64,000 nucleotides of DNA from Bimastos eiseni (GCA_959347315.1 OY365812.1:2358382-2422381); one strand, 5' to 3'. Shown: positions 21,531 to 32,183, numbered from the stretch's first letter. The notes: a model not told the origin generated them from the sequence alone. Program-made: numbers and translations.

Positions 21531-21639
21531 ACACTAAACCCACCAGATTAACACCGATACTGCCGGCAGTAGACTAGCAATACCAGTTTCAAGCCTGGAT
21601 TTATCAAGTAGGATGGCAACGTCAACGATCTTCCAAGCA

Positions 21640-21700
21640 AATATCTGTCAACGGTCATCGTTGTCAAAAACTGCCGTTAAACTCTAGATGTATCCATTCT
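21640..21700 (-). repeat. R5 dispersed repeat
   Basis: AGCAAATATCTGTCAACGGT, CATCGTTGTCAAAAACTGCC and GTTAAACTCTAGATGTATCC follow the reversed R5 order. Confidence 0.5.
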
Positions 21701-21984
21701 TCCATGAAAGGATGCATCACTGTACTGTAACGCAATATCAGTGTACTGTAACTTCCTCAGTCGAATAATTGCAATATACATGTGGCATGCTGTACGAAAG
21801 TAAAAACACATCAAAGCGACTGCACACCTCTTTTAAGTTTGGCTTTCCCCTACATCTATGCATAGCTGCATTAGACCTTCAAATAATGTTTGAGGCATTC
21901 TATTAACATATAAACAAAATAAATGACACTTAAAAGAGGTGTGAACCGTTCTTTGATGAAAACTTCGCTATTGCTTGCACTAGT

Positions 21985-22072
21985 CTCTGGCAGGGCACGT
22001 TCCAAGGCTGGACTGACGAGGAGGGCGACGCTAATAATATCTGTCAGCACACAGTGTCGTTAAACTAGAGCT
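21985..22072 (-). repeat. R1 dispersed repeat
   Basis: AGGAGGGCGACGCTAATAAT followed by CAGCACACAGTGTCGTTAAA; the left part (GCACGTTCCAAGGCTGGACT) is diverged. Confidence 0.65.
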
Positions 22073-22075
22073 ATA

Positions 22076-22618
22076 TACCACGTCTATAATCGATTGGAAA
22101 TGTTTATTAATTATTAATAAGCTGTCGTTAATAACGAGCTTAATTAAAATGAATCTTGCACAAAAGGATGCAACAGCTAGAAGAGTCAAATCATAATGAA
22201 CCTTGACGAAATCAGTCTTGAGGTTAATTTTGAAGCTCGACAGTGTTGACGATTTGTGAATAAAGTCCGGCAGTTTATTCCATTCATTAGGGTCTGCCAT
22301 TGCAAATACACGGTTATTTCCACACTTTCTAATTGATCGTCTTACAACAAAAGTCAGCATGAGATGAAGATCGGAGTCCTCGTCTGGATTGGAGAGTTGA
22401 GCAGGATGCAACGAGTGAGAAAAATTAGAAGGGTATGAATCTGCGTGGACTCGGTACACTAGAAACGGATCTTGTACGGGAAGCCAGTGTAGCTCAAGAA
22501 GGGTGGGAGTGATGTGGTCACAAGGAAGTGAGTTTTTGATAAGCTTTGCAACTTGTTGGATAACAGTAGCAAAAGGTTGGGGGTAGATGCAGGAAGGCCA
22601 ATGAGGACTGAGTTGCAA
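22076..22618 (-). pseudogene. LINE reverse-transcriptase C-terminal remnant
   Basis: An open frame of 195 codons on the - strand contains CDHITPTLLELHWLPVQ, a hallmark of the thumb region of CR1/L2/jockey-group LINE reverse transcriptases. Further on come NRVFAMADPNEWNKLPDFIH and SSTLSSFKINLKTDF, the usual C-terminal end. The catalytic YADD region and endonuclease are absent and the middle is shortened, so this is a truncated dead copy. A shorter relative is at 57276-57560. Confidence 0.8.
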
Positions 22619-22639
22619 TGGTCAATTCAGCATTATCGC

Positions 22640-22735
22640 GTTGATTGCAATCTGAGCGTCGTTCTTTTGTTCAAGGTCTCTTAGAATTGCGCTAGACAAA
22701 TAACGTATTTGATTTTGTGTGCCTTAGTAGTAGTC
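22640..22735 (+). repeat. H repeat (TGCAATCTGAGCGTCG family)
   Basis: TGCAATCTGAGCGTCGTTCT, GTTCAAGGTCTCTTAGAATT and GCGCTAGACAAATAACGTA recur at 28452, 38365, 44650 and 48235. Non-coding. Confidence 0.6.
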
Positions 22736-22744
22736 CAAGTAGTA

Positions 22745-22850
22745 ATTGCAGCTTAACGTCGCTGTGTGACAGCAAAGATCATTGCAAGGCGTAGTCCACC
22801 TCCTTTACTTAGGCTTGGGACTGGCGTTGTCAGAGTGAATTAGGCAGTAG
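22745..22850 (+). repeat. R1 dispersed repeat
   Basis: TTAACGTCGCTGTGTGACAG, AAAGATCATTGCAAGGCGTA and GGCTTGGGACTGGCGTTGTC. Confidence 0.65.
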
Positions 22851-22975
22851 GCCTAACGGAGTTTTTTTTATGTAGCATCAATTTGAAGCATCTACGCTGT
22901 TGTGCGACAGAATAGATGATATAATTAGATTTTGCTTAGACACTGTTTAATAGCTCATAATCAAGAAAATACAAC

Positions 22976-23410
22976 CTTGACCTAAACCCAAATCCTAACC
23001 CTAGCCCTAACCCTAGCCCTAACCCTAGCCCTAACCCTAACCTAGCCTTAACTAGTCCTAACTCTAACCCTAACCCTAATCCTAACAATTACCCCAGCCC
23101 TAACCCTAACCCTAACTGACAATAAGCCTAAGCCTAACCCTAACTCTAACCATAACCCTAACTCTAACCCTAACACTAGCCCTAACCCTAACCCTTACTA
23201 ACCCTAACCCGAACCTAACCCCAACCCTAATCCTAACCCTGACCCTAGCCCTAACCCTAGCCATAACCCTAACCCTAGCCCTAATCCTAATCCTAACCCT
23301 AAGGAACCCTGACCCTAACCCTAACCCTAGCCATAACCCTAACCCTAGCCCTAATCCTAATCCTAACCCTAAGGAACCCTGACCCTAACCCTAACCCTAA
23401 CTAACCCTAA
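22976..23410. repeat. Interstitial telomeric-type repeat (CCCTAA)n
   Basis: About 430 bp of CCCTAA, CCCTAG and TCCTAA units, the C-strand of TTAGGG telomere repeat with many variants. Two adjacent 70-bp blocks starting at 23303 and 23373, each opening GGAACCCTGACCC, give a higher-order period. It is internal and degenerate, so it is not the chromosome end. Confidence 0.92.
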
Positions 23411-23986
23411 ACATAATACAGCCATAACCGTACCTTACGGTGACTCATCGCAGTTCAGGTAGCAAGCCTTGATAATAGTGGAGGACGACGCTGAAATCTG
23501 TAATTAACGCATAGTTTGACTGGAACTAGTATAATTTTATGTCTATAGTCAATTGTGCTTTTTAGTTATTGTTGTAAAGCTCGCTTAAATAAATTGAGTA
23601 CTGCACAAGAGCTCGTAACTGAAATGTCTAGTCATAATAATTCTTGAAAATAAACAAGTCATACGGTTAATGTTGAAGAGAGATATTGTCGAAGATATGT
23701 GAGATATTATTCAATGAAGATGTGTATACACATTGAGCTTGGTTCTGTGAAATCAGCAACAACAAAGTAATCTGCTTTTGACCAATCACTGTAGGGTCCA
23801 TAGATGGGATTGTATCGTGCCACTGTCCTCAGTAGAAACCTTAAGACAACTGTCGTCAGCATACTATTGCAGTCTATAGGAGATCGGAGCGGTTTGGATT
23901 TCGATATAATAATGGCTGCTCTAATCATCACATTGAATGAAACTTGTCCACTGTTTGCACTCTGACAGTGCCAATCCCAAATCTGA
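23411..23986. other. Unassigned DNA between telomeric tract and piggyBac
   Basis: A 113-codon open frame (23707-24048, -) crosses the piggyBac end and is therefore not one natural gene. A segment around 23810-23900 (GGATTGTATCGTGCCACT, ACAACTGTCGTCAGCATAC) resembles 58145-58245, so it is dispersed repeat. Confidence 0.5.
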
Positions 23987-24172
23987 TTAACCCTCAATGG
24001 GTCCTTGTCAGAAAGTGACGTTCCAGGTCCTTGGGGTTCAAACTGCACCCCTATTTATTTGAGAATACAAATCAAGGATATGCTCTGTTTACTGGTAATG
24101 GAATACCATGTATTTTATATAAACATAATACTGTTCAATGTTTTCTTAAAATTACACATCTAAAACGTCCAG

Positions 24173-26110
24173 TTACATACATTTGTCACACAGTACATTT
24201 GATACATTGACAGAGTGTGCCGGACAAGCAGGCCTACAGCACTTATTGCAGAATTTGCGTGTCTTCCTGTCAAACTGTCGCGGACACAGATGACAACGTC
24301 CCTGAGTCTTCTTCACTTTAGCTGGTACCTCAGTTCCTGCTTCGAATTCTCCAGAGTCCAGTTCTATAAGTTGGATTGCATCCATGATCGGTCTTCTGAG
24401 CAGGGCTGGCTTGTCCAAACGTCTTCTTATAAGTGGCTCGACAAGAGACTCTCCGAGACTGACGATGAATTGGCGACGGCGTATCGCTTTGGACGACTTG
24501 TTCCAGTCAGGGTTATTGCACATCCAGACCACGAAACTGGCAATGTCAGCTGTGTCAAGCATGTTGAAGAACAGGACCATTGGCCACCTGTTGATCTTTC
24601 GTTTACAGGAGTAGATGCACGCCAGATGATCCATGTTATCTACACCGCTCTTAGTTGCGTTGTAATGAAGGATGATCTCTGGTTTTTGTTTCAGACCATC
24701 GACAGCCTTGTCGTGATGCATTGTTGACAAAAGAATGACCGATTTTCCCTTTTTTGGGACATATGATACCAAAGTCTTGTTTCCATCAAATGCAAAGATT
24801 GAAGAAAATTCGTCTCTGTTTTTTGCTATCATGCTTGGAGGAATGTCTCGTTTGTTCTTGCGCATTGTTCCAACGTAGGTCATACCCTGAGTAAGCAATT
24901 CTTCTGCCAGCGCAACGCCTGTAAATAGGTTATCTCCCACTACATTCCGTCCACTCTTGTACCAAGGTGATACCATTGCATTCACAATACGAGCTCCCTG
25001 ATCGTGATCTCGAATTTCATTTGGCTGCCGCCCAAGATAGACCTCTGTGTTCAGTGGATAAGACGTGGCACTGTCACAGCACCACCACACCTTTATCCCA
25101 TATTTGGCGGGTTTGCTGGGTATATACTGCCTAAATGGACATCGCCCTCTGAAGGGGACAAGTTGTTCGTCCACTGTTATGTCTGTTCCCGGGATATAGT
25201 ATTTTCGTAATCTTGCAACAAACATTGTCCACAGATCTCGACTAGCAGCCAGCTTGTCGGTAGCACGCCGTTCTTCGCGAGTGTTTTTGTTGTCGAATCT
25301 GCAATAGCGCAAGATCTGTTTGAAGCGCTTTAGACTCATGGTGGCGAGAAAGATTGGTCTGCCATATTTTCTGGACCACAATTCTTCGAGTGACTCTTGA
25401 TTGCCTCGATAGACGCCTGCTAATAACAATAGGCCGATAAATGCTTCGCATTCTGTCCAGTCGAATTCCTTCCAGCGTTTTTGGTTATCCTGATGAATAG
25501 AGTTCCATTCTCGATAACAACGTTCTGCTTCTCGGTTCGTTTCCCTTATGACTACAGACAGAATCTCTTCGCACAAGTAAAGTTGAAATACCTCTTTGAT
25601 TGAATCTTTGTGTCCTTCGGATGTTACTCCGGGTTGCTGCCGGATAATGTCCTGAACTTGCCGACGGTGAATTCCAGGTGGCTCAGTAGTCCAATGTCTG
25701 CCTGTTCGATCCACAATCGTGTTGGTACAACCAATGAGCTGCTCTGCAGCTGTGGGTTGTGTTGGATCTGCAGTATTGTGTGCGCCCCGTCCACGATAAT
25801 AACCACGGCGTGCTCCACGTGTACCTCTTGTAATTCCTCTTGCAGTACCAGCTCTTACAGGACCTCTTCCTCTTGTATTCCTTGTAGTAGATGGTTCATT
25901 TACCTGCTCTTCGTCAGACGCACTGACATCTTCTGATTCGTCAAATTCCTCGGACACATGATCTTCGTTATCAGAGGCGGAACCAACTTCAGGCAAATAA
26001 TCTCCATCTTCACTATCATCGGCATCCCCTTCAGCTATATTGTCTTCATCGATTTCTGAATCCTCTTCCATAATCATTCGAAGAGCTTCAGCTGTGGAAT
26101 ACCTAGCCAT
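24173..26110 (-). CDS. piggyBac transposase (DDE_Tnp_1_7), 645 aa
   Basis: Intronless and intact from ATG to stop. Order: acidic N-terminus (about residues 15-70), Arg/Gly-rich stretch with RGRG, RGTRGARRG and YYRGRG (about 77-110), then the DDE_Tnp_1_7 catalytic core. The expected catalytic aspartates are D314 (ITVDEQLVPF), D393 (VVGDNLFTG) and D491 (SGVDNMDHL). A C-terminal cysteine-rich zinc-binding domain (606-644, CHLC...CNKCC...C..H...CDKC) binds the element ends in studied relatives. The enzyme excises and inserts DNA at TTAA by a hairpin mechanism. All key residues are present, so activity is possible. The acidic plus RG-rich front is longer than in the moth piggyBac enzyme. Confidence 0.96.
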   Translation of the reverse strand: MARYSTAEALRMIMEEDSEIDEDNIAEGDADDSEDGDYLPEVGSASDNEDHVSEEFDESEDVSASDEEQVNEPSTTRNTRGRGPVRAGTARGITRGTRGARRGYYRGRGAHNTADPTQPTAAEQLIGCTNTIVDRTGRHWTTEPPGIHRRQVQDIIRQQPGVTSEGHKDSIKEVFQLYLCEEILSVVIRETNREAERCYREWNSIHQDNQKRWKEFDWTECEAFIGLLLLAGVYRGNQESLEELWSRKYGRPIFLATMSLKRFKQILRYCRFDNKNTREERRATDKLAASRDLWTMFVARLRKYYIPGTDITVDEQLVPFRGRCPFRQYIPSKPAKYGIKVWWCCDSATSYPLNTEVYLGRQPNEIRDHDQGARIVNAMVSPWYKSGRNVVGDNLFTGVALAEELLTQGMTYVGTMRKNKRDIPPSMIAKNRDEFSSIFAFDGNKTLVSYVPKKGKSVILLSTMHHDKAVDGLKQKPEIILHYNATKSGVDNMDHLACIYSCKRKINRWPMVLFFNMLDTADIASFVVWMCNNPDWNKSSKAIRRRQFIVSLGESLVEPLIRRRLDKPALLRRPIMDAIQLIELDSGEFEAGTEVPAKVKKTQGRCHLCPRQFDRKTRKFCNKCCRPACPAHSVNVSNVLCDKCM

Positions 26111-26239
26111 GGTGTTATTGATTTTCTAATACTTGAAATGTAAGCAAAACAAAATGGCTGACTTCTAAAAAGGTCAAAATAATATCAGGAAATATCTAAA
26201 TAATAAAAACATAACAAATTATTGCAGTATTTAGCACGA

Positions 26240-26481
26240 ATTACCTGAATTTGTTCATCGCATCAACGTCATAATTTTGGGGTGCAAATTGCACCCCCGA
26301 TGAACATATGCTGGCAAAAATTGACGTAAACTCTTTTGTTATCGTTTTATGCAGGTCTATAGGCAAAAAGGGTACACTAACAATGTCCTAGAAGATAACT
26401 GCTGAAATTTTACTAATAACACGTGAGTCGCCAAAGAAACGGCCGTGGGGTGCAAATTGCACCCCAAGGAACCATTGAGGG
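26240..26481. promoter_or_regulatory. piggyBac 5' flank and right end with paired near-palindromes
   Basis: Between the transposase start and the right end lie two copies of GGGGTGCAAATTGCACCCC, at 26279-26297 and 26446-26465, plus the terminal CCCTCAATGG inverted repeat. They probably act in end recognition. The transposase promoter should also lie here, but no TATA box was confidently placed. Confidence 0.6.
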
Positions 26482-27049
26482 TTAAATAAATAGGGCTACG
26501 CCTATGTTCTTTGCTAGCAGACATTGTCGTTAAACAGACCTACATGTAAGCGCATATTTTAGCATGTGAAAATTTAATTAATATAACTTGGGAATCAACC
26601 AATACAAAGGTGTTTAAGCATGCCTCATTCTTTGAAGTAGGGAACGCTTCTCTTCTCAAATTTGATACTAACAACTCTTATATCATTCACAAAGACCCGT
26701 TTCTATACTTGCAGTCAGTTCAGCTGCATGAATACTTGAGAGAAAAAACAATTCAAATTTGTGTCTTTAATATCAAGTTAGCTGAACGGAAACTATAAAA
26801 TTTCTGCTACTACACTAAGAAACCTGACCATTTCCATTCTTTCCATCTGGACTTACTACCTAAAAATTGACGTTTGTGAATGTTTATTTTGTTAATCACC
26901 TGGAAAATAGTCTGGATGTGGCATTTTCTGCGATTGTTTCGCTGGTGTAACTAATAACGTAACAAGCTATTAAGACATGCTGCAATTGCATCGAATACGT
27001 AACGACATTCTATGGCTGTCAGAAACGCTTTTATCGATAAGCCATTAAA

Positions 27050-27248
27050 TACTCCACTTCCACCTCTCTCCTCCTCTGTTCATTCTTCTCCTCCTTTAAC
27101 TTTTCCTTATCTTCTTCCTCTTCCTCCCCCTCTTTATCCTCTTTCTTTCTTCTTTCCCTTCTCTGCTTTCTCCACTTCCCTTTCTCCTTCTTCTCATTCT
27201 CCTCTTCCTCCTCCTCCTCCTCCTCCTCCTCCTCCTCCTCGTCCTTCC
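27050..27248 (+). repeat. Polypyrimidine tract ending in (CCT)n
   Basis: About 190 bp almost purely C and T on the + strand, ending in about 11 CCT units (27207-27240). The Pro/Ser open frame across it comes from its composition. Long mirror-like C/T tracts can adopt triplex DNA. Confidence 0.85.
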
Positions 27249-28440
27249 TCCTTATTTTGCTCTGCCTGACTATGGTACGGTATCATGAATTCATTGCTGA
27301 ATAGATGTGTTAAAATACAATAGCTATTAACATTCAATAATTATTTCTATAACCTTTGTTTTCAGTGCCGTCGCTAGGATAAAAGACCAGAGGAGGCGAA
27401 GTGGATATGATGTTGTGTAGGAGAGGGGCCATTGCATCTCCTCCCTAATCCGAGGTTATTACTCGTAAAGGACAATGTAACAAGAATCAATTGATGGTGA
27501 CGATACCGTAATCGTCACGCACATGTTGAACTATTTAATCATGCATACAGTAGGCTAAAGCACTTTTATGCAACGAATATCACGCGGAAAACTCTTGCAT
27601 CGCAGAACGATTACAAATAGCAAGCTGTCAGCAGTCTCTGCGGTAACACTGTCAATCACGAGTGGCTAAGGTTATTAATAATTATTTCAATAAAAAACCA
27701 GAGAAGGCGCCTCAATGGTAGCGACACCACTACTTCTTAGAAATCATGTGAAGGTGTTCTAACATGTATTATGTGGTTCCTGAAGGGCAAACATTCATCT
27801 TGGCGCATACTTAGATTCATAGAGCCTATTAACAAAATAATTGTTTAGAGGCGCTCTCAACATGGAAACCCCTTCAAATAGTTAGAAGCCGATAGAAAGG
27901 CCCTACTCTTATTTGTTTAAACAATTTACATCGCAACCTAGCGAGCCAAATGTGCGCATAAAAAAACTGCTAGAACACTTGAGTATCTGCTTGCCGCTAA
28001 TACTTCGTATACCCGCTGGCATAGACTAACTTCATGACTAGAAATGTACTAAAACATTTATGGCTGCTAAAACTGAACTGCAATAATTTGATGTCACTTA
28101 TAAACGTCAGCAAAATACATTAGTTTATAATAGAAAATAAATATTCCGTCAAATATTCATTTTATGCACCTGCATTTTTTTATAACTTTGATAGGTCTAG
28201 GGCCACTTTTCGCTCGCGGACCACAGATAGGATATCGCTGTGTCACAAAGACCTACTGTTTTACTTGCTCACGACAGTACTTTCGATCATGCTCAAGTGA
28301 CTTATAATATAACGTAAATACTTCCAGATAAAAAGGTGTTCAAATGAATATCGCGCGTTTTTATGAATTTAGAGGATGTGATAGTGGTGGTGGTGGCGGT
28401 GGTGGTATATCTCCTTCGCGTTTTCCCTCCTTGATATATT
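27249..28440. other. Repeat-rich DNA without recognised gene
   Basis: No coding frame supported. 27840-27905 carries GAGGCGCTCTCAAC and AGTTAGAAGCCGATAG, matching the LINE 3' tail at 7097-7170. 28303-28345 holds a TATA/AAAGGTGT motif on +. Confidence 0.5.
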
Positions 28441-28451
28441 CCACCGTTATG

Positions 28452-28560
28452 TTCTATTGCAATCTGAGCGTCTATTTTTTGCTCAAGGCCTCTTAGATTG
28501 GCGCTAATACAAGTATGTTTACTTACACTGTGTGACTTAAAAAAGCTCATTAGCGTCGCC
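28452..28560 (+). repeat. H repeat fused to R1
   Basis: TGCAATCTGAGCGTCTATTT, GCTCAAGGCCTCTTAGATTG and GCGCTAATACAAGTATG run directly into an R1 copy at 28540. Confidence 0.55.
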
Positions 28561-29780
28561 CTCATCCTTTATCCATGCTTGGGACTGGCACAGTGGCACT
28601 GCTGGACTGCAAGCAGTTGAGGTGATTCAGATGAAACTCTGAATATTTATTTGCATAGCAGTCGAAAGATACTACTTGTAAGTTTCCCTCCTTGGAGAAT
28701 GTTTCTTGTTTATTAGTTCGGCAACTGCAGATACCTAACATAGAAATCCTTTTCCAAGATAGGGGCTGATGCAAACATAGGTATGGTAGTTATGTAGTCA
28801 CTGGGTTTCAATCGTGCGAAGGAGGTAAATGGGTTCATGTTGCTTGAACCAGGAATCATTAATCATTGGATAATAGTGCTTAATTACAGTCTGTGGCAAC
28901 TACGATCGTTTTAACTATAATTATAGTACGACAGCTGGGTAAGAGCAATATCGCATCATGATGCGCCTAATAATATGCCTTTTAAGGCATTTTTTTATAC
29001 TTCTGTGTCTCGAATTCGATCGTGTCGCTGTTTTCATCAACAACCAGAAGATCAGCATACACTGGTTGTCTATTTTGAGAACGGAAAGGCTTAACCATGG
29101 ATGCGGCTAATCTTCACGTACATATAGGTGAGTATAGTAGTCACAGCAGAGATCAATGCGAGATAAAAGATTGCGCGAAAATTGAATTTTTATTGCTTGT
29201 GAATAAACCAAGCGAAGGTGTTAAGCATGACCTGATTTTGAAGTAGGGAACGCTTCTTCTCTCTCAACGACGTCCAGGCAAGTTCGTGTGACAATGATTT
29301 TTGGCTGTCAGTTTAGTGGTGTAAATTATTGATAAGGCTGATCTACTGATTGCATACACAAAAGAATCTTATGAACAATTTATGACTGAAAGAAAATAAA
29401 GCATTTATTGATTCAGAATCAACCAATACAAAGGTGTTTAAATAACGGCATTATTTTTTAGGTAAAGAACAGTTCTTCCCTATTAACAACGTCCGTGCAA
29501 AATGTTCGTGTGACTTGATTTACAGCTAATGTAGATCGTAGGTTTTATAGCCTAATCTAGGCGAGATGTTCACTTGGCAATACATTTCTTAAATAATCGA
29601 TAATAGACAAAAGGGAATCAATGCAAAATGATAGCATCGAAATTTCGCCTTTATGAATTCGTTGATCAATTCTGTGCTTAGTATTATTAATAAAATTAAC
29701 CCACAATCTGCTTCTTCATAGTTGCAGTCTGAACTGAATTTATTAATGCTCCGAACGTGTTTGCCTCGCTCAAGCCCATA
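28540..29780 (+). repeat. Composite repeat unit U, copy 1
   Basis: Unit U is a non-coding mosaic repeated in the same order several times: R1; then a GAACCTGGAATCA-like block; then a core AAAGGTGTTTAA; then ACGACGTCCAGGCAAGTT; then a block like CATCGAAACTTCGCC; then a block ending TGCCTCG..CC..AGCTAGTGG. Here R1 is at 28540-28625, TTGAACCAGGAATCATTAA at 28842, two cores at 29215 and 29431, ATCGAAATTTCGCC at 29636 and TTTGCCTCGCTCAAGCCC at 29760. Confidence 0.5.
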
Positions 29781-31490
29781 GCTGGTAATTTCAAGAACCT
29801 TCGTGGTACAATGAGTAGTGATCCATAAAGGCAATGGGAAATGCTGTCTGTACACGCTCTGCGATTGCGGGCGTTTCTATTAAATAGACATATGTCCAGT
29901 CTGATGACAAACAGGGTCGTCCAGCGCACCGATGGCAAATGCCTCCAATTTCAGGTAGGGGGAAAATGTGTTGCGTCTTAGGGTAGATATCTTGCCTTTC
30001 TGTCACTTGGGACCGTGGGGTTTTCTTTCTTCCTTTTGTGTTGTTCCATTTCTGCATGACATGACTGGTTGCTGAGACAGCAATATTCGACATATGGTTG
30101 TTTAGATATTTCATAACGTATGAATGATTATTACATTTTATTCCTACATATATAAACATACATATTGTATAAATGTATATATATACATACAATGTACACA
30201 CATACATATGTAAAATTTATTGATGTGGCCTTAAGGCTCTTTTTTGTTCATGAAGGCTCTTTTTGATTGTATCGGTTCTTCTCTTTGTTCAGTTTTTTCC
30301 CATGAAGGTTTTTTCCATATTATTTACAGGGCATCAAAACAATTCCATACCATCAATGTCAAACTATCTACCTTTCCTTTCGTTCTCCTCCAGCTCGTTG
30401 CATAATGTCTCCAATTCCGACTGCTTGTCTCTTCGTAACATCCGTTGTACTTCATTTCGTAGAATTTTGTGCTCTTGTGGAGACTTTGTTTTTGCCTCTC
30501 TTTTCTGTCTTATTAATTAAAAGGTGTCACTGGAGATCTAAAATTTTATGATATTTACGGCTACGGTTAGGAACCCTTAATATAATTCAGTATTAAAAAG
30601 AGTCAAGCACTCTGATGACAGTAACTGTTTTAAGATCTCAAAAAATAAGACCACGTCAATCCCCGTCTATCGACTTGTTCTGCTATAAGAATTCACTTAA
30701 TCTCATCGTCATTTTCTAGGAGGTCCCTATAAGAAAGGCGCGATGTACATTATTCATAAACGAGACATTAGATTTTGCTCACATTATTTCGCAATCAGAT
30801 ATCAAATGTTAACGCCGTGAATACATATAAAGATGAAATGCATGATACTATGAATAATAATATTGCATGCTAAAACACCTTTAAATTGCTACATACTGTG
30901 CAATATATAATTCACACTTTAAAAAACTTGTAGTTGAATCATGGGTCTATTTAACAAAACTAAGTATGTGGATACCTTCACTGTTCCCAGAAACAAAATG
31001 CAACTAAACATGATAAACATTTCCTATCAATGCTATGCTGGGATACAATAGGTAGGCTATACAGTCCAATGTTACCTAGTGTTGGACTACACAAAACGAA
31101 AGACGCTATTTGTCTATATCCTATCTACGAATTAATTTCTCAGCGCAACCACCTTGGCTGCGTAGATGCTAGAGTTGATGCATTTGAAATAAATCTTGTC
31201 CACTGCTAATGTTTATAACTTTGATGGCATCGTTGCTATTACTTACCTCTCTTGTAAGCTATTGAGTACTTGCTGGTAATATAATAAAGAACATTCTTAC
31301 TTCTTACTTCCACATCCGAGCTTCTAGACTTATCATGGATCCTGACCGCTAGAATTATAATAGAACTGAATCATTTCAATAGTCAATCTAGTGTTCGTTT
31401 GTGCCTTACTTACATAAAACAATCTAATACTTTAAGGCACATCCGTAAACATACGCAAATAAATCGGACTTTTAGACCTCATCTGCCCCC
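29781..31490. other. AT-rich DNA without recognised gene
   Basis: Short open frames only. 30150-30200 is TA/CATA-rich. One TATA/AAAGGTGT motif lies on the - strand at 30874-30910. Confidence 0.55.
30874..30910 (-). promoter_or_regulatory. TATA plus AAAGGTGT core motif
   Basis: On the - strand a TTATATATTG box precedes AATTTAAAGGTGTTTTAGC by about 27 bp. It is one member of a set of about 30 such pairs in 21.9-63.3 kb. Confidence 0.4.
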
Positions 31491-31499
31491 ACTATTGCA

Positions 31500-31915
31500 C
31501 CTCGTACATTTGGTGGACCACCTCCCCCCCATGCGTACGTACATCTGAGCTCCCCTTTCTATTGCAAAGGTTAAATAGCTATACACATCTATAAGACATT
31601 GATTTTACCATAGTCTATTCATTATTTAAGCATAATATTTAAAAGCTTAAATTTGTTATCTGCTACGAAGAAATAAAACACTAACAACACTTGCATTTTG
31701 AAGAGAATTAGCGCTACGTAAAATTTATTAAGCAGGGATATAATTTGCAATTGGGTTTACATTTCTGATTTTGATATTCCGTATTGTGAACGTCATAATT
31801 AGACAGTTATGCTTGCGTGCGTTCATATTTTCTGGACCCCACCGTAACATCGCTGAAATTCGGAACCCCCTGCCCACTCGCTGCGTACTTAATATGTGGA
31901 TGGTCCCTTATATAA
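31500..31915 (-). mobile_element. MITE, second reversed copy of the 18940 element
   Basis: Read on -, it begins AGGGACCATCCACATATTAA, shares AACTGTCTAATTATGA and CACAATACGGAATAT, and later CTATTTAACCTTTGCAAT, in the same order as 18940-19333. The far end (near 31500) is diverged, so the exact border and TA duplication are uncertain. Confidence 0.7.
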
Positions 31916-31993
31916 ATTTTGACTTGGTACTGATTGAATGTTCCCTACGATCAGATTGCCTTCAAATTGCCCTGTAATTAGTAGTTAGGTTGT

Positions 31994-32100
31994 TGCAGTT
32001 TAACGACACTGTGTGATAACAAGGACCATTAGCGTCGCCCTCCTCCTTTATCCATGCTTGGGACTGGCACTGGCCGAGTACTACCAGTGGCGGAAACACT
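31994..32100 (+). repeat. R1 dispersed repeat, well preserved
   Basis: TTTAACGACACTGTGTGATA, ATTAGCGTCGCCCTCCTCC, then GCTTGGGACTGGCACTGGCC. Close to the consensus. Confidence 0.8.
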
Positions 32101-32183
32101 AATTACAGAAGCGAATGAAATAAAATCTTCCTGTGGATAGACATACCTGGACATACCAACGGATGAAGAAAAACAAACGTTGA

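Larger units (their letters stand above)
23991..26481 (-). mobile_element. Complete piggyBac-family transposon
   Basis: The 2491-bp element is flanked by TTAA at 23987-23990 and 26482-26485. Its ends are inverted: CCCTCAATGGGTCCTTG at the left against CCCTCAATGGTTCCTTG read inward from the right (16 of 17 match). Near-palindromes of GGGGTGCAAATTGCACCCC type lie inside both ends (24033-24052, 26279-26297, 26446-26465) and are good candidates for transposase binding sites. It encloses one intact transposase gene. TTAA duplication and CCC/GGG ends are diagnostic of piggyBac. Intact frame and ends suggest recent arrival. Confidence 0.95.

Noticed and set aside
22976..23410. Chromosome end
   Set aside because: Telomeric-type repeat is degenerate and flanked on both sides by ordinary sequence, so it is interstitial.
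23707..24048. 113-codon - strand frame near the piggyBac left end
   Set aside because: It crosses the TTAA/inverted-repeat junction at 23991, so it joins transposon and host DNA. Part of it is dispersed repeat.
24215..24727. 170-codon + strand open frame
   Set aside because: Antisense shadow of the piggyBac transposase with no recognised motifs of its own.
27012..27269. Pro/Ser/Leu-rich open frame of 85 codons
   Set aside because: Spans a polypyrimidine tract; all frames of such DNA give Pro/Ser/Leu runs.
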